This document shows, piece after piece, positions 28,226 to 39,111 of a stretch of DNA of 64,000 bases (position 1 is its first letter; every line of letters starts with the position of its first letter). The position numbers and the translations under genes were made by a program. Origin of the DNA: CAVTWY01 sp963738575. GTDB taxonomy: Bacteria > Pseudomonadota > Gammaproteobacteria > Burkholderiales > Burkholderiaceae_C. The stretch lies in NCBI GenBank assembly GCA_963738575.1, contig CAVTWY010000002.1:1-64000 (forward strand), given 5' to 3'. A model generated the notes under the pieces. That model searched no databases. It saw only the letters and a program-made list of their open reading frames with translations, and was not told where the DNA came from.

Positions 28226-31200
28226 TCACCCGCCACGCGGCGCCTTGCCGCGCAGCCGCGCCACCAAGCGCACGAACTTCTCACGCCCGATCTCGATCGA
28301 GTCGTAGAAGCTCGGGATGACAAGCAGCGTCAGCAGCGTCGACGTGATCGTGCCGCCGATGATCGACACGGCCATCGGGCGGTAGAACTCGCCGCCTTCG
28401 CCGACACCGATCGCCACCGGCATCATGCCGGCCACCAACGCGAAGGTCGTCATCAGGATCGGGCGGAAGCGTTTGCGGCCGGCGTGCATCAGCGCTTCTT
28501 CGCGATCGACGCCGGCGCGCTCTTCGGCGCGCGCAGCGTCGAGCAGCAGGATCGCGTTCTTGGCGACCAGGCCCATCAGCATGATGACGCCGATGAAGCT
28601 CATCAGATTCAGCGTGTTCTTGGTCAGCAAGAGCGCCGTGACGACGCCGATCAGTGACAGCGGCAGCGAGAACATCACCGGCAGCGGCGCGGTGAAGCTG
28701 CTGAACTGGATGACGAGGATCAGGTACATCAGCGCGATGCCGGCGAAGAGCGCCACGGCCATGCGGCCGAACACTTCCTGCTGGTCCTTCGACGCGCCGG
28801 CGAGTTCCAGGCCGTAGCCCGGCGGGAAGTCTCATCGCCTTGGCGATCTTCAGCGCGTCGGCCGTGACCTCGCCCGAGGCGCGGCCCTGCGCGTTGGCGC
28901 TGACGCTGATCTGGCGCTTGCCGTCGCTGTGCTGGATCTGGCTCGGCGCCTTGCCGATCGTGATGGTCGCGATCTGCTCCAGCGGCACGACGCGGTTGGC
29001 GCCGCCTGCCACGGTCCCCACCGCAACCGGCAGGCGCTCGATGTTGCTCGCATCGACGCGGTCTTCGGGCGCCAGGCGCACCGCCACGTCGCGCGTCTCG
29101 CCGGCGGGATCGACCCAGTCGCCGACCTCGACGCCGGCAAAGGCCACGCGCAACGCCTGTGCGGCATCGGCCGCCGAGATGCCCAGCGCATTGGCCAGGC
29201 CGCGGTCGAGTTCGATCTTCAGTTCGTTCTGCGGGTCCTGCTCCGACAAGCCGACGTCCACCGCGCCAGGCACCTGGCGCAGCTTGGTCATGAACTCGTT
29301 GGAGATCTCCAGCAGCTTGCGCGAATCGACGCCGGTGAAGCGGATCTGCACCGGCTTCTGCGCGCCCATGTTGAAGTCTTCGAGCACCACGTACTCGGCG
29401 CCGACCAGGCGCGCCGTCAGCGCGCGCAAGTCCTTGGCGACTTCGACGTGCGTGCGCTTGCGCTCGGTGCTCTTGCCGATATCGACATAGACGCGCCCGC
29501 CGTTCGGGTTGGCGTTGCTGTTGGTGGCCTTGGCTTCGGGCAGCGTGCGCGCGAGCGCGGCCACGGCTTCGACTTTCAGCTTGGCGTACTCGAGGCTCGA
29601 CGAGGCGGGCGTGCGCACGTCCACCGCCAGCGTGCCAGCATCCGACACCGGCAGAAAACTCGAGCCGCCGAACTTCAGGTGCAGCGCGATCGCCGCGGCC
29701 AACGTCGTGATGGCCAGGAAGAACATCCACTTGCGATGGTGCAGCGCCCACGCGATGACGTTGCCGTAGCGATCGGCCTGGTGGTCGAACCAGAGGTTGA
29801 ACTTCTGCAGCGCGAGGCTGATGCCGCGCTTCTCCGCCTTGTCGTGCCCCGGCGGGTCGCCCCAATAGGCCGACAGCATCGGGTCGAGCGTGAAGCTGAT
29901 GAACAGGCTGACCATCACCGACGCCACGACGGTGATCGCGAACGGCCGGAACCACTGGCCGGTGATGCCGTCCATGAAGGCCACCGGCACGAACACGGCG
30001 ACGATGGAGAACGTGGTCGCCGCCACGGCCAGGCCGATCTCGGCGGTGCCCTTGAGGGCCGCCGTCACACGGTCGGCGCCGCGCTCCAGGTGGCGCACGA
30101 TGTTCTCGCGGACGACGATGGCGTCGTCGATCAGCACGCCGATGGCCAGCGACAGGCCGAGCAGGCTCATGAAGTTGAGCGTGAAGCCGGCCAGCCAGAC
30201 GGCGATGAAGCTGGCGATCACCGAGGTCGGCAACGACAGCGCGGTGATCAGCGTCGAGCGCCACGAGTTGAGGAAGACATAGACCACCAGCACGGTCAGG
30301 CCGGCGCCGAACACCAGCGCATGGACGACGTTGTCGAGGCTGTTCTGCGCATCCTCGCCGCCGTCTTGCGTGACTTCGAGCGTGGTGCCCGCGGGCAGGA
30401 TCCTTGCGGATGTCGGCCACGCTCTTGCGCACGGCATCGGCCACGCTGACCGTGCTCGCGTCCCGCGCACGCGTGACCGACAGGCCCACGTTCGGCCGGC
30501 CGTTGCGCATCGAGTGCGTGGCCTGCTCGGCAAAACCGTCGGCCACCGTCGCCACCTGGCCCAGGCGCAGCAGTTCATTGGCGCGGCGGCGGACGACGAT
30601 CTGCTCGAACTCGGCCGGCGTCTCGATACGGCCGACCAGGCGGATGCTCTGGTCTTCGAGCGCACCGCGCACCTTGCCCACCGGCGCGGTGGTGTTCTGC
30701 GCGCGCAGCGCGGCCACGACCTCGGCCACCGAGATCGAATACTCGCGCAGCTTCTCGGCATGCAGCAGCACCGAGAGTTCGCGCCGCAGCGCGCCGTTGA
30801 CGTTGACCGTGGCCACGCCGGGCAGCGCCGCGGAGCCGGTCGGCCAGATCGTCTTCGGCCAGGCGCGACAGGTCGGCGTGGCTTTGCGCGGTGGACGACA
30901 GCGCCAACTGCATCACCGGCTGCGCGCTCGGGTCGGCGCGCGTGATCACCGGCTCGCGGATCTCGGTCGGCAGCTTGTGGCGCACGCTGCCGATGGCGTT
31001 GCGCACTTCATCGGCCGCTTCGATCAGGTTCTTCGAGAACGAGAAGAAGACGAGGAACTGCGCGCTGCCCTCCTTCGCCGTGGCCGCCATGCGATCGACG
31101 CCGGAGATCGACAGCAGCGTCTTGTCCAGCCGCGTCACGATCTCGCGCTCCACCGAGTCGGGCGAGGCGCCGGGGTAGGTGATGGTGACGACGAGCAGCG

Positions 31201-31327
31201 GCGGCTCGATGTCGGGGAACTGGTTGACGCGCAGCTTGGACAGCGCGAGCAGGCCCAGGCCCATCAGGCCGATGATGATCACGACCATCGCGATCGGGCG
31301 CTTGACGCTGAAGTTGGAGAGGACCAT
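28226..31327 (-). CDS. HAE-type RND multidrug efflux permease, interrupted
   Basis: Inner-membrane proton/drug antiporter, about 1,033 residues. ATG 31325-31327 gives MVLSNFSVKRPIAMVVIIIG. Seen: VNQFPDIEPP, TM4 proton-relay motif GVLIDDAIVVRENIVRHLE (the DD pair) and late helices GVIMLMGLVAKNAILLLD. The DD motif distinguishes it from metal-RND pumps such as CusA. Shifts lie near 30836, 30400 and 28830. It is translated 11 bases after its adaptor gene. Substrates cannot be read from sequence; an outer-membrane channel gene is not nearby. Confidence 0.93.
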
Positions 31328-31338
31328 GGCGCGTCTCC

Positions 31339-32528
31339 TTACTTGGGCGCGGGTGCTGATGCCGCGGCCAAGGGCTTGGCCATCTCGATCCGCTGGCCAT
31401 CGACCAGAGCGCTGCCCGGGTTGCGCAGCAGCACATCGCCATCGGCCAGGCCTCCCTTCAATTCGTACTCGCCGCTGCGCTCGTCGCGCGCGCCGAGCTG
31501 CACCGGCGACCTTGTTGATGCGGCCGTCCTTGACGCGCCAGACAAACGCGCCCTGCCCGTTGTCGCCGCTGCGCACGATCGACGCATCGGCGATGCGCGC
31601 CAGCGCCGCGCCGCCGCTGGCGATGCGCCCTTCTGCATAGAGCCCGGCCACACGCGGCGCCTTGGCGCCCTCGGCAAAAGCCACCATCACTTCGACCTGG
31701 CGCGTCGTTGCATTGGCCGTGGCGTCGATGCGCTTGACGGTGCCGACGAACTCCTCGTCGCCGAAACCATTGATGCGGAAGGCCACGCGCTGGCCGGTCT
31801 TCGACCTCGTCCATGCGGTCGGCGGAAATCAGGCCCTCGAAGCGCATGCCGCGCGGGTCGATCACTTTCACCAGTTCCTTGCCGATGGCCGCCGTGTCGC
31901 CGACCGAGGCCTTGCGCTCGCTGACCACGCCGTCGAACGGCGCGCGCACTTCGGTGCGGCGCAGTTGCTGCTGCGCGCTGACGACGCGCGAGCGCGCGGC
32001 GACGAGTTCGCTCTGCGCGCTGTTGCGGCGGCCTTCGGCGTCGTCGAGCGCCTGCGCCGAGGTCATGCCTTGAGCCTGCAGCGTCTTCAGCCGCTCGACC
32101 TGGCGCTGCGCCTGATCGAAGGCCTGCGCCGCGGCGCGCGAACCGGCGTCGGCGGATTGCAATGACTCGCGAATCGAGGTGTCATCGAGCCGCATCAACA
32201 GGTCGCCGCGCTTCACCGCCTCGCCGTTCTCTTTGGCCACCACGGTCACCACGGCCGCCACTTCGGCCCGCAGGTCGGCGCGTTTTTCCGGTTGCACCGA
32301 ACCGGTGATGACCGGCCCGCCGGCCGCACCGGCGAGCGAGACGATGCGCAGGTCTTCGGGAGACAGCAGCAGCACCGCCGCGGAGGCCGCGTTGGCAACG
32401 GCCGGCGCGCTGGCCGCAGCAGCGGGCGCACTGGCGGCGCCGGCCTTGGCGGCATCGCCGCCGGATTTGCCGCAGGCGGCCACCATCAACAGGGCGCCGC
32501 AGAGCGCGGCCAGGCGAAGCAAAGTCAT
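31339..32528 (-). CDS. RND efflux periplasmic adaptor lipoprotein, interrupted twice
   Basis: MexA/AcrA-type membrane-fusion protein, about 396 residues. The N-terminus MTLLRLAALCGALLMVAAC has a lipobox with acylated Cys19, followed by an Ala-rich linker. Seen: AAVVTVVAKENGEAVKRGDLL (lipoyl half), a coiled-coil hairpin (DQAQRQVERLKTLQAQGMT) and RTEVRAPFDGVVSERKASVGD. Extra bases near 31802 (RMDEV then KTGQRVAF) and 31506 (RINKV then PVQLGARDE) break it. It is co-transcribed with the permease. Confidence 0.92.
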
Positions 32529-32818
32529 CTCGCGATCTCCGGGAACATCGGAAGCGCCGTGGGTGAGCGCATTTGTGTGACGACAGCTTAACTGCCGCGC
32601 CGGCCAAGCCGCGCCGCGCTGCGACGAACCGACGCCGGTGCCGCGTGAAACGACGGTGACCGCAAGCCAAGAGACGACACGCTCGGCACAACCGCCATAC
32701 CACGAGCTGTGGTCAACCCGACCGCGTCGCTCTTGCGCCCAAGCACAAGCGCGGGTCTTTCCTTGCGGGGTTGTTGGCCCCAACGCATCATCGCGCGCAT
32801 TACGCAGGAGACTGATCG

Positions 32819-33319
32819 ATGGCTCAACTCAACGTCAACGGCCGCACGCTCGAACACAACGCCGAGCCCGACACGCCGCTGTTGTGGGTGCTGCGCGAGC
32901 AGTTGGGGTTGACCGGCACCAAGTACGGCTGCGGCGTCGCCGCCTGCGGCGCGTGCACGGTGCACATCGACGGCGCGCCGGTGCGCAGTTGTGCGATGCC
33001 GGCCTCGGCGGTGACGCCGCAGCAGAAGATCACGACGATCGAGGGCCTGTCGGCCAAGGGCGACCACCCGCTGCAGAAAGCCTGGGTCGCGCTCGACGTG
33101 CCGCAATGCGGCTACTGCCAGAGCGGCATGATCATGGCCGCCGCCGCGCTGCTCAAGGAAAAACCGAAACCGACCGACGCCGACATCGACGCGGCGATGA
33201 CCAACATCTGCCGCTGCGGCACCTACAACCGCGTGCGCGCGGCGATCCACCAGGCCGCGGGCAACCCGCAGCGCACGGCATCGATCGAGATCGTGCACCT
33301 GCCGAGGAGCGTCGCATGA
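32819..33319 (+). CDS. iorA: [2Fe-2S] subunit of a molybdenum hydroxylase (IorA-like)
   Basis: Intact 166-residue small subunit of the xanthine-oxidase family, as in isoquinoline 1-oxidoreductase or periplasmic aldehyde dehydrogenases. Plant-type cluster CGVAACGAC with a later Cys, and the second cluster CGYCQSG with CRCGTYNR. It passes electrons from the molybdenum centre onward. ATG 32819 follows CAGGAG. Overlaps the large subunit by 4 bases (ATGA). The symbol indicates family resemblance, not proven substrate. Confidence 0.9.
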   Translation: MAQLNVNGRTLEHNAEPDTPLLWVLREQLGLTGTKYGCGVAACGACTVHIDGAPVRSCAMPASAVTPQQKITTIEGLSAKGDHPLQKAWVALDVPQCGYCQSGMIMAAAALLKEKPKPTDADIDAAMTNICRCGTYNRVRAAIHQAAGNPQRTASIEIVHLPRSVA

Positions 33320-35488
33320 ACACCACTCGAACTCAATCGCCGCGAGTGGCTCGGCAGCGCGGCGGCCGCAGGCGCTTTGTCTTCGGCTTCCCGACGGGCG
33401 CCGCGGCGCAGAACGCCGCCCCGGAAGTGAACGCCTGGGTCGTCATCCACCCGGACGACCGCGTGGTCATCCGCATCGCGCGCTCCGAGATGGGCCAGGG
33501 CACGCTGACCGGCCTGGCGCAACTCGTCGCCGAAGAGCTGGCCTGCGATTGGGGCAAGGTCACGCACCGAGTACCCGACGCCCGCCGACCAACCTGAAGC
33601 GCAACCGCGTCTGGGGCAACTTCTCCACCGGCGGCAGCCGCGGCATCCGCGAGTCGCACGAGTACGTGCGCAAGGGCGGCGCTGCGGCGAGGATGATGCT
33701 GGTGCAAGCCGCGGCCGAGCAGTGGAAGGTGCCGGCGGCCGAGTGCCGCGCCGACAAGGGCGTGGTCACGCACGCGCCGAGCAACCGCCGCGCACGCTAC
33801 GGCGAACTCGCCGACGCCGCGTCCAAGCTGACGCCGCCGACCGAGGTGACGCTCAAGGACCCGAAGGACTGGACGCTCGCCGGCAAACCGATCGCGCGCC
33901 TGGACACGGTGGACAAGACCACCGGCAAGCAGATCTACGGCGCCGACCTGAAGCTGCCCGGCATGCTCAATGCCGCGATCAAGGACTGCCCGGTGTTCGG
34001 CGGCAAGGTGGCGAGCTTCAACGCCGCGGCCATCGCGCAGCGGCCCGGCGTGAAGAAGGTGGTCAAGGTCGGCGACAGCGCGGTGGCGGTGGTGGCCGAC
34101 ACCTGGTGGCACGCCAAGACCGCGCTCGATGCGCTGCCGATCGAGTGGGACCTGGGCGCCAACGCCAAGGTGCAGCAGGCCGACATCGACGCGATGTTGA
34201 AGGCCGGCTTGTCGGCCGAGCAGGCCGCGGTCGGCAACAGCAACGGCGATGTCAAGGCGGCGCTCGCCAGCGCGGCGCGCAAGGTCGAGGCGGTGTACAG
34301 CTACCCGTTCCAGAACCACGCCACGATGGAGCCGATGAACGCCACCGCAAAGTGGACGGCCGAGCGCTGCGAAGTCTGGACGCCGACGCAAAACGGCGAG
34401 TCCGCACTCGCCGCCACCGCCGAAGCCGCGGGCCTGCCGCCGGCGCAATGCGAGGTCTACAAGCAGCTCCTGGGCGGTGGCTTCGGCCGCCGCGGCATGA
34501 CCGATTGGATTCGGCAAACGGTGGCGATCGCCAAGGAGATGCCGGGCACGCCGGTCAAGCTGCTGTGGACGCGCGAAGAAGACATGCAGCACGGCCGCTA
34601 CCACCCGATCACGCAATGCAAGTTGAGCGCCGGCATCGACGACAAGGGCCAGCTGACGGCGCTGCACATGCGCCTCTCGGGCCAGTCGATCCTGGCGGCG
34701 GTGTTCCCACAAAACGTGCGCGACGGCAAGGACCCGGTCGTCTTCCAGGGCCTGAACAACGGCGGCGGCGAAGCGATGTTCGGCTACAGCGTGCCCAACC
34801 TGCTGATCGACCACGCGATGCGCAACCCGCATGTGCCGCCGGGCTTCTGGCGCGGCGTCAACCTGAACCAGAACACGATCTATGTCGAGTGCTTCCTCGA
34901 CGAGCTGGCGCATCGAGTTCAAGCGCGACCCGCTCGAGTTCCGCCGCTCGCTGATGGACAAGCACCCGAAGCACCGCGCCGTGCTCGACGCCGCGGCGGC
35001 CAAGGCCGGCTGGGGCAAGCCAGCGCCCGATGTGAAGGGGCAGAAGGTCTTCCGCGGCCTGGCGCAGACGCACGGCTTCGGCAGCTATGTCGCGGCGTGC
35101 GCCGAAGTCTCGGTGAGCGCGCGAGGGCGAGCTCACCGTGCACCGCATCGTCGCCGCCACCGACTGCGGCTACGCGGTCAACCCGCAGCAGATCGAAGCG
35201 CAAGTCGAAGGCTCGTTCGTCTATGGTTTGTCGGCGGCGCTGTACGGCGAGTGCACGGTCAAGGACGGCCGCATCGCGCAGAGCAACTTCAACGACTACC
35301 CGGTGCTCAAGCTGGCGCAGATGCCGAAGGTCGAAACGATCGTCATGGGCTCGGGCGGTTTCTGGGGCGGCGTCGGCGAGCCGACGATCGCCGTGGCCGC
35401 ACCGGCGGTGTTGAATGCGATCTTCGCGGCGACCGGCAAGCGCATCCGCGAGCTGCCGCTGTCCAAGCACAGCTTGAAGAAGGCATGA
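33316..35488 (+). CDS. iorB: Molybdopterin-binding large subunit (IorB-like), Tat-exported, interrupted
   Basis: About 722 residues. With an extra A near 33331 and a lost T near 33382 bridged, the N-terminus reads TTRLNRREWLGSAAAAGALS, a twin-arginine signal, so the enzyme is periplasmic. Further breaks lie near 33571, 33592, 34915 and 35116. Seen: EMGQGTLTGLAQLVAEEL, NFSTGGSRGIRES, QNHATMEPMNATA, LLGGGFGRRG, GFWRGVNLNQN and C-terminal SGGFWGGVGEPTIAVAAPAV (catalytic Glu). The fold suits hydroxylation of aldehydes or N-heterocycles. soxX starts immediately downstream, so the two systems appear to be one transcription unit. Confidence 0.88.
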
Positions 35489-35492
35489 GTCG

Positions 35493-35869
35493 TTGAGGCG
35501 GTTGTTGGTGATGGCGTTTGCGCTGGCATCGTTCGCGGCACATGGCAGCGGGCGACGCCGAGCGCGGACGGGCCATCGCCGAGAGCCGCACGCAAGGCCT
35601 GTGCGTGCTCTGCCACGCGCTGCCGGGCGTGCCCGCGGTGCAAGCCGGCACGATCGGGCCGAGCCTCGCCGGCGTGGGGTCGCGCTTGTCGGCCGACGAC
35701 TTGCGCGCGCGCCTGGTCGCGCCCGAGCGCTTCAACGCCGACACGGTGATGCCGTCGTATGCGCGCAGCGACGGCTTCGAGCGCGTGGCCGGCGCGCGGC
35801 GCGGCAAGGCGCTGCTCGAAGCGCAGCAGATCGACGACGTGGTGGCCTACCTGGCCACGTTGCAAATGA
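35493..35869 (+). CDS. soxX: SoxX, c-type cytochrome of the Sox system, interrupted
   Basis: Monohaem subunit of the SoxXA cytochrome that joins sulfur substrates to SoxYZ. TTG 35493 (or ATG 35511) starts an export signal (LRRLLVMAFALASFAAH), then an extra G near 35544 shifts to GDAERGRAIAESRTQGL. Seen: haem motif CVLCH, GTIGPSLAGVGSRLS, distal Met in TVMPSY and IDDVVAYLATLQ. The frame runs on without a stop into soxY; an extra A near 35864 has probably destroyed an overlapping TGA/ATG (ATGA) pair, because SoxY carries its own Tat signal. Confidence 0.87.
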
Positions 35870-36312
35870 CGACGCGCCGCAACGCCCTGCTCCGGCTCGC
35901 GGCCAGCGGCGCGGCGCTGGTCACGCTGCGCCCTGCCCGCGCCGCCGAACCGACGCTCGAAGAAGCCGTGACGGCCTGGGCCGCAGGCGCCAAACCGCGC
36001 GACGGCCGCATCGTCATCGACATCGCGCCGCTCGTCGACAACGGCAACGCCGTGCCGATCACGCTGCGCATCGACAGCCCGATGACGCCGGCCGACCACG
36101 TGCGCGAGATCGCGCTCTTCAACCAGAGCAACCCGCAGCGCGACATCGCGCGCTGGCAGCTCGGCCCTGTCAACGGCCGCGCTGAAGTGTCGACGCGCAT
36201 CCGCCTGTCAACCACGCAGCAGCTCGCCGCGCTGGCGCGCCTGAGCGACGGCAGTGTCTGGCAGCAGCGTGTCGAGGTCATCGTGACTTTGGCAGCTTGC
36301 GTCGAGACTTGA
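35866..36312 (+). CDS. soxY: SoxY-like sulfur carrier with atypical C-terminus
   Basis: 148 residues. Tat signal MTTRRNALLRLAASGAALVT, then the SoxY Ig-like domain (RIVIDIAPLVDNGNAVPIT, SPMTPADHVREIALFNQSNP). Canonical SoxY ends in GGCGG, whose Cys carries the sulfur substrate. Here the end is VEVIVTLAACVET, with a single Cys four residues from the terminus and no glycines. The Cys could still act as carrier on a stiffer arm. It is followed by soxZ after 5 bases. Confidence 0.85.
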   Translation: MTTRRNALLRLAASGAALVTLRPARAAEPTLEEAVTAWAAGAKPRDGRIVIDIAPLVDNGNAVPITLRIDSPMTPADHVREIALFNQSNPQRDIARWQLGPVNGRAEVSTRIRLSTTQQLAALARLSDGSVWQQRVEVIVTLAACVET

Positions 36313-36317
36313 GTCTC

Positions 36318-36644
36318 ATGGCCACCGCCCGCACACTGCTGCACATCCCCTCGCCGGCCCAGCGCGGCGACGTCATCGAGATCCGCGCCACGCTCGGCCA
36401 TGCGATGGAAACCGGCCACCGCCGCGACAACGAGGGCCAGCTCGTGCCGCGCAGCATCGTCACGCGCTTCGAATGCCGGCTCGATGGCGAGCGCGTCTTC
36501 GGCATGGATCTGTTTCCGGCGATCGCGGCGAATCCGTACATCGCGTTCCCGCTGCGCGTGCAGCGCAGCGGCACGCTGACGTTCACCTGGGAGGGCGACA
36601 ACGGCTTTGCGCACAGCGAGACGAAGCCGTTGGTGGTGGCTTGA
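36318..36644 (+). CDS. soxZ: SoxZ sulfur-carrier partner
   Basis: Intact 108-residue SoxZ: QRGDVIEIRATLGHAMETGH, RDNEGQLVPRSIVTRFECRL, FPAIAANPYIAFPLRV and TFTWEGDNGF. It has no signal peptide, as expected for a protein co-exported with Tat-dependent SoxY. ATG 36318. The stop overlaps a possible TTG start of soxA. Confidence 0.95.
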   Translation: MATARTLLHIPSPAQRGDVIEIRATLGHAMETGHRRDNEGQLVPRSIVTRFECRLDGERVFGMDLFPAIAANPYIAFPLRVQRSGTLTFTWEGDNGFAHSETKPLVVA

Positions 36645-36649
36645 GCCTC

Positions 36650-37417
36650 GTGTCCGTTCGGCGCTGCGCCCTGCTTGTCGTGCTGGCGTCGCTGGCCGCG
36701 TGCACTGCGCCCACGCCGGCAGCGCCCGATGCACGCCGCGCAGGCGCCGACTTCATGAGCCCCGCGCTGCAAGCCTTGCAGCGCGACGATACCCGCAACC
36801 CCGGCATGTTGTGGGTGCAGGAGGGCCAGGCTTTGTGGTCGCAACCCACGACCGGCGGCCGTAGCTGCGCGGGCTGCCATGGCGATGGCTTGCGCGGCGT
36901 GGCCGCACGCTACCCCGCGTTCGACGCCACGCTCGGCAAACCGCGCACGCTGGCCTCGCGCATCGACCAGTGCCGCGTGCAGCGCCTCGGCCAAGCCACC
37001 CAAGGCGCCGACGGTGCGCAGGTGCTGGCGCTGTCGGCCTGGCTCGCCCACCAGTCGCGCGGTGAGCCTGTGGCGCCATCGCGCGACGAGCGCATGACGC
37101 CGTGGCGCGATCGCGGCGCGCAACTCTGGCAACAGCGCCTGGGCCAGCTCAACCTGTCGTGCGCGCAATGCCATGACCAGCGCGCCGGTGCGCGCCTGGG
37201 CGGCGCACCGATTCCGCAGGCGCATCCGACCGGCTACCCGAGCTACCGGCTCGAGTGGCAAGGCCTCGGCGCGCTCGAACGGCGATTGCGCACCTGCGTC
37301 GTCGGCGTGCGCGCCGAGCCGTTCGCGGCGGGGGCCGACGAGTGGCTGGCGCTGGAGGTGTATTTGATGCAACGCGCGGCGGGCATGGCGCACGAAGGGG
37401 TGGCCGTGAGGCCGTGA
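36650..37417 (+). CDS. soxA: SoxA, dihaem c-type cytochrome
   Basis: Partner of SoxX. 255 residues from GTG 36650; TTG 36641 is an alternative. N-terminal export signal VSVRRCALLVVLASLAACT. Two haem motifs are present, CAGCH and CAQCH, so this is the dihaem form. The Cys in RRLRTCVVGVRAEPF matches the conserved active-site haem ligand. Seen also NPGMLWVQEGQALW and TGYPSYRLEWQGLG. Last gene of the iorAB-soxXYZA run; malQ is convergent. Confidence 0.93.
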   Translation: MSVRRCALLVVLASLAACTAPTPAAPDARRAGADFMSPALQALQRDDTRNPGMLWVQEGQALWSQPTTGGRSCAGCHGDGLRGVAARYPAFDATLGKPRTLASRIDQCRVQRLGQATQGADGAQVLALSAWLAHQSRGEPVAPSRDERMTPWRDRGAQLWQQRLGQLNLSCAQCHDQRAGARLGGAPIPQAHPTGYPSYRLEWQGLGALERRLRTCVVGVRAEPFAAGADEWLALEVYLMQRAAGMAHEGVAVRP

Positions 37418-37492
37418 GGGGCGCATTGCCGCTGCGCGGCGTCCCGGTGCGCGCTCGCGGCGCGGGCCGCCGCGCAGCGGTCGGATCAGGGT

Positions 37493-39008
37493 TCAAGGCG
37501 TCGCAGCGGCCTTCACGCGCCCGCTCGTGTGCGCCATCAGCGCCAGCACCCGCGCATGCTCGTCCTCGACCATCGGCCACTCGAAGCGCCAGCTCCAGTT
37601 GGCCGGTCCGAGCGTGCCCGGCAGGTTCATGCGGTGTTCGGTCGGCAGGCCGAGCACGTCTTGCAGCGGGAACACGGCCAGATTCGACACCGAGTTCATG
37701 CAGGCCCGGATCGCCGCCCAGTGGAAGCCATCGACATCGCAGGCCAGGTAGCGTGCCCGCGAAATGGCGCTCGCTGTCCTTGGCGTTGTTCCACCAGCCG
37801 CGCGCGGTGTCGGTGTCGTGCGTGCTGGTGTAGACGATGGTGTTCGGCGCGTAGTTGTGCGGCAGGAACTCGTGCGTGCCGTCGCCGCCGAAGCCGAAGA
37901 TCAGCACCTTCATGCGCGGGAAGCCGCAGCCTTCGATCAGCTCGACGACGTCGGGCGTGATCAGGCCCAGGTCCTCGGCAATGATCGGCAGCTTGCCGAG
38001 TTGCTTTTCGATCGCCTGGAACAGCGGCAGCCCCGGCCCGGTGACCCAGCGGCCGACCTTGGCCGTCGGTGAGCTCGCCGGGATTTCCCAATAGCCGGCG
38101 AAGCCGCGGAAGTGGTCGATGCGCACGACGTCGCACTGCGCGAGCACGCGCTTGACGCGCTCGGCCCACCACGCGTAGTGCTCCTTGTCCATGCGGTCCC
38201 AGCGGTAGAGCGGATTGCCCCAGCGCTGGCCGTCGGGGCCGAGCGTCATCGGGCGGCACGCCGGCGATGACCGTCGGCAGGCCGTCGGCGCCGAGTTCGT
38301 AGAGGTCGGGGCGCGACCAGACATCGGCGCTGTTGTCGGCGACGTAGATCGGGATGTCGCCGATCAGCGAGATGCCGCGCTCATTGGCGTAGGTCTTCAG
38401 CGCGCGGCACTGCGTGTCCCAGCACCATTGCACGAAGCGCCAGAAATCGATCTCCTGCGCGTGCTGCGCGCGCGCTTGCGCGAGCGCCTTGGCTTGTCGC
38501 GCTGGCGCAGCGGCTCGGCCCACTCCCACCACGGCTTCATGCCATGCGCGTTGAACAGCGCCATGAACAGCGCGTACTCGTCGAGCCACGACGCTTCTTG
38601 CCGGCACCAGGCGGTGAAGGCGGCTCGCTCCTTCGCATCGGCGCGTGAAAAGAAACCTTGCGATGCGCGGCGCAACTGCTCGTCACGCCACGGGATCACG
38701 CGGGGGAAATCGACGCGCGTGTTGGAGAAGGCTTCAGCGGGCAGGTTCGATTCGCTCCAACCAACCCCGCTCCACAGCGGCTCCAGCGCCACCATCAACG
38801 GACTGCCGGCAAACGCCGACGGGCTCTGGTACGGCGAGTCGCCGGGGCCGACAGGTGTCGTCGGCAGCCATTGCCACAGCGTCTGCCTCGCAGCTTGCAG
38901 CCAATCGACAAAGCGGTAGGCCTCCGGCCCGAAGTCGCCGATGCCATGCGGGCCAGGCAGCGAGGTGAGGTGCAGGAGGATGCCTGCGGCGCGTTGGTTG
39001 AGGTTCAT
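37493..39008 (-). CDS. malQ: 4-alpha-glucanotransferase MalQ, interrupted
   Basis: Disproportionating enzyme of malto-oligosaccharide and glycogen metabolism (GH77), about 505 residues. ATG 39006-39008. Seen: RAAGILLHLTSLPGPHGIGD, SPSAFAGSPLM, DIPIYVADNSADVW, nucleophile region DVVRIDHFRGFAGYWEIPA, acid/base IIAEDLG, STHDTDTARGWW and C-terminal RMNLPGTLGPANWSWRF. Shifts lie near 38495, 38252 and 37752. First of a run of glycogen genes on this strand. Confidence 0.93.
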
Positions 39009-39111
39009 GGCAAAGAAGTAAAGTGATCGTATTTCCCGTTCGCCCTGCGGTATCGAAGGGCTTTGTTAGGCCGCTGGCGTTACCTCGAGGGGGAGCGCCG
39101 AACGGACTCCT

